Shown here: one piece after another, positions 45,083 through 47,500 of the stretch
How the letters are laid out: every line of letters starts with the position of its first letter
How positions within the stretch are numbered: position 1 is the first letter of the stretch
Source: Stramonita haemastoma
Lineage: Eukaryota > Mollusca > Gastropoda > Neogastropoda > Muricidae
Assembly: GCA_030674155.1 (NCBI GenBank)
Contig: CM060324.1
Location: 46,701,507 to 46,749,006 of the forward strand
DNA length: 47,500 nt
Direction of reading: 5' to 3'
Translations under genes and position numbers: made by a program
The notes under the pieces: model-generated
What the model saw: only the letters and a program-made list of their open reading frames with translations
Databases searched by the model: none
What the model was told of the DNA's origin: nothing

Positions 45083-45092
45083 GTCCTCTGAC
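45083..45092 (-). promoter_or_regulatory. Conserved upstream motif of the tRNA-Asp pseudogene (copy 5)
   Basis: GTCCTCTGAC begins 96 bp 5' of the pseudogene. It differs by one base from the other five, in line with decay at this locus. Confidence 0.45.
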
Positions 45093-45220
45093 AATCTTTC
45101 TGTTTCCGGATCTTTTCAATGTTCAGGTTGCCCCCCCCCCTTTGTTTAGTCATCCATCTTTATTCATTCATTTTTTGTTTTACCAGTCCACACATCAACT
45201 TGCAAGGATACTAAAGTAAA

Positions 45221-45252
<32 letters not shown>

Positions 45253-45407
45253 AGAAAAAAAAAGGAAAAAAGATAATAACTTAAAACAGCAAACCTATCA
45301 CCTCATAGAATAAATTACATTGATGATGATAATGATAATAATAATAACAATAATGGTAATACTAATAATACATCTCATTTGTTGTTTCTCAACTTTGCCT
45401 TGTCAAT

Positions 45408-45437
45408 GTGTGTGTGCGTGTGTGAGTGCGTGTGTGC

Positions 45438-45487
<50 letters not shown>

Positions 45488-45504
45488 CGTGTGTGTGTGT
45501 GTGC

Positions 45505-45588
<84 letters not shown>
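45408..45588 (+). repeat. (GT)n array with GCGT interruptions
   Basis: About 180 bp of GT with a few GCGT units. Confidence 0.96.
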
Positions 45589-45744
45589 TCGAATTTTCAT
45601 TTCCAGAAGGTACATTATTATTTTTACCTTTTATTGAGTAAGCAAAGTCTTCGCTTTTTCTCATCAAACCATCTATCTAGGATAAAAAAAAAACACACTA
45701 AAAACTTCATGAATGATATTTAGTTACAACCTGTCTGTGTGTTT

Positions 45745-45802
45745 ATTCTTTTATTTCGATGATAATGAAATAAACACTCGTGTGCTTTTTTACATCTAGT
45801 CT
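45745..45802 (-). mobile_element. SINE family A, short tail fragment
   Basis: TTCTTTTATTTCGATGATAA, CACTCGTGTGCTTTTTTACA and TCTAGTCTCC match the tail side of family A. It stops abruptly, 75 bp before a complete copy. Confidence 0.65.
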
Positions 45803-45875
45803 CCTCTTCCTCCTCCTCCAAGGGCTAATACCCTGTTGTGCGCGCGTGCGTGCGCGCGTGCGTGCGTGCATGTGT

Positions 45876-46218
45876 TTATTTATTTTATTTATTTATTTAT
45901 TTATTTATTCTTTGTATCGAGGATAACAGAATAAGCAATCATGTGCTTTTTTTCATCCGGTCCCCGTGTGTATGCAGTTTTGTAAATATTGTCATCTGTT
46001 CCCACCGGCACACGATGGCCTACTCTTACGAAAGGCGGAACAGGGTTTAACGTGTGCGCAAGATGTTCTGCGTGCGTTCGCACACGGGCCTCGGTTTAAA
46101 GTCTCATCCGAAGGACTTTTGTGGAGAGTGGAGTCAGTACTGATGTTAACTCGACCGGACTCGAACTCCGGTCCTCAAATTGCCAGCGCAATGTTCTGAC
46201 CACTAGACTATCCGTCCC
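45876..46218 (-). mobile_element. SINE family A, near-complete copy
   Basis: On the minus strand it starts GGGACGGATAGTCTAGTGGT (A box), then a B box GGAGTTCGAGTCCGG at about 46,155. The conserved body follows, ending in (AAATA)n. The C-run and (GT)n at 46,217-46,300 abut its 5' end. Confidence 0.87.
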
Positions 46219-46248
46219 AGCCCCCCCCCCCCCCCCCCCCCCCCCCCT

Positions 46249-46301
<53 letters not shown>
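46217..46301 (+). repeat. C-run (~31) followed by (GT)n
   Basis: About 31 consecutive C, then TGG, then about 25 GT. Confidence 0.95.
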
Positions 46302-46305
<4 letters not shown>

Positions 46306-46676
46306 CACTCTTAGGAATAATGTCACAATTTTATGACAAACAATATAAATAAAAGCCACTCATGAAAACAGAACAAGGATTACAAATGGAGGAATGACCA
46401 ATCACCCATGAAATAATAAGGCCTGAAGAGCTCGTATGAAATTAATTACGAACTTTTACACAGAAAAACCCAAAAGAAATACTTCCATAAATATTGTACA
46501 ACCTAAAACGAAGAAGAAATATAAAAAAAATAATAAAAAAAATAATGAAGAAATAACAACAGCCAAATAACCATTCTCGTCCTCAGTAATACGACTATCT
46601 TTCAATGTCATCAGTTTTGGGAAAAAAAAAGAAAAAAACCCCCCACTTATTAATTGGAGAGGAAAAAAAAACACCT

Positions 46677-46748
46677 CTCCCCGGCGGGGAATTGAACCCC
46701 GGTCTCCCGCGTGACAGGCGGGGATACTAACCACTATACTACCGAGGA
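46677..46748 (-). tRNA. tRNA-Asp (GTC), copy 6
   Basis: 72 nt with a single change at 46,730 (GATACTAACC rather than GATACTGACC), which gives a C-to-T in the D loop and is structurally harmless. The acceptor, anticodon and T stems all pair. A T9 terminator follows, and the upstream GTCCCCTGAC is at 46,851-46,860. Confidence 0.95.
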
Positions 46749-46850
46749 CATGATCAGCAGTATATAACATTATCTTTCAAAGGCCAAACTACCCAAGCCT
46801 ATAAGGACAACCCCTGTGACTGTCTGTCGTAATGTCAACTACCTTATTAC

Positions 46851-46860
46851 GTCCCCTGAC
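46851..46860 (-). promoter_or_regulatory. Conserved upstream motif of tRNA-Asp copy 6
   Basis: GTCCCCTGAC begins 103 bp 5' of the tRNA, within TTATTACGTCCCCTGACGGC. Confidence 0.5.
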
Positions 46861-46883
46861 GGCTGTTAAGGTCACTAAGTCAT

Positions 46884-47259
46884 TTTATTTATTTATTTAT
46901 TCATTTATTTATTTATTCTTTTGTTTCGAGAATAATGGGATAAGCAGCCATGTGCTTTTTTTTTTTTTTACATCCAGTCTCCGTATGTATGCAGTTTTGT
47001 AAATCTTATCATCTATTCCCACTGGCACACGATGGCCTACTCTTACGAAAAGCGGAACAGGATTTAACATGTACGCAAGATGTTCTGCGTGCGTTTGCAC
47101 ACGGGGCCTCGGTTTATAGTCTCATCCGAAGGACTTTGGGGAGAGTAGAGTCAGCACTGATGTTAACTCCAGAGAAAAACCCCCACCTCGACCAGGAATC
47201 GAACTCTGGTCGTCAAATTGCCAGCGCAATGTTCTGACCACTAGGCTATCCCGTCCCCT
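46884..47259 (-). mobile_element. SINE family A, near-complete copy
   Basis: On the minus strand GGGGACGGGATAGCCTAGTG begins the tRNA-like region, with B box complement GGAATCGAACTCTGG at about 47,192. The body blocks (CACACGATGGCCTACTCTTA, GCAAGATGTTCTGCGTGC, GGGGCCTCGGTTTATAGTCT) and a (TTTA)n tail at 46,884-46,915 are all present. Confidence 0.87.
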
Positions 47260-47500
47260 ATCATCAGGTATTGACATTCTTTATTCAGTCAGCCTCTCTT
47301 GTTGACTGTTCGTTTTGCTAACAAACTGACCAATTTAGAGATAAAAGGGGGGAAAAAAACACCCTATTAACTAAACGAACAAAAGCCATAGATCCAACAA
47401 TGGGTAGGCCTACTTCTTTGTGGAAGCACAGACAGCAACTGTTGTTGTCTGTTATAAACAAAATTATGAGCGAAAACGCGGCTGCCCTCAAACGCCTGAC

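Larger units (their letters stand above)
44150..45215 (-). repeat. Duplicated segment carrying tRNA-Asp pseudogene copy 5
   Basis: Paralogue of 30,690-31,300. Relative to that segment it has about 590 bp of extra DNA (44,258-44,845) made of (AT)n, (GT)n, (CTGT)n and a MITE. Confidence 0.82.

Overview
This window is animal nuclear DNA. It has intron-split genes, GT/AG splice sites, RNA polymerase III tRNA genes, tRNA-derived SINEs and a very high load of microsatellites. The stonin gene, the short-interspersed-repeat spectrum and the abundance of (GT)n, (GA)n, (TA)n and GCGT tracts suggest a marine invertebrate, most likely a mollusc such as a gastropod. That placement is an inference; no single sequence here proves it. 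Coding DNA is only about 10% of the window.

Region 1 (1-10,520, + strand) is the 3' part of a stonin / stoned-B gene, a clathrin adaptor for synaptic-vesicle endocytosis. One large exon (1-2635) carries DPF/NPF motifs, the stonin homology domain and most of the mu-homology domain. A 5.9-kb intron packed with microsatellites follows, then a short exon (8512-8641) and the last exon (9784-9912). The protein is well conserved but the frame is broken at least ten times, which points to uncorrected long-read indels or a decayed copy. The end of exon 2 is tandemly duplicated.

Region 2 (10,520-25,840) has no recognisable gene. It holds SINE copies of several families, minisatellites (16-bp at 12.6 kb, TCAAG at 21.7 kb), a 195-bp palindrome around a (TA)n core at 17.7 kb, and an AATAAA-plus-A15 signature at 24.5 kb.

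Region 3 (25,840-31,300 and 44,150-47,260) holds six tRNA-Asp(GTC) loci, all on the minus strand, each with a related upstream block carrying GTCCCCTGAC 88-104 bp before the tRNA. Four look usable or nearly so. One lacks a T-stem base, and one has its T-arm hairpin inverted, which destroys the B box. SINE copies are scattered among them.

Region 4 (42,290-32,440, minus strand) is an unrecognised C2H2 zinc-finger gene. Its middle has been amplified as an exon/minisatellite/exon module: a 45-bp satellite grew from the intron start next to one exon, and two decayed copies of the neighbouring exons lie between the arrays. Two alternative downstream zinc-finger exons have the same splice phase. Two inverted copies of a 425-bp MITE flank the area upstream of this gene.

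The two genes and the tRNA cluster show no functional link. The notable biology here is in the structural dynamics: hairpin inversion, satellite birth at a splice site, nested SINE insertion and MITE insertion into microsatellites.
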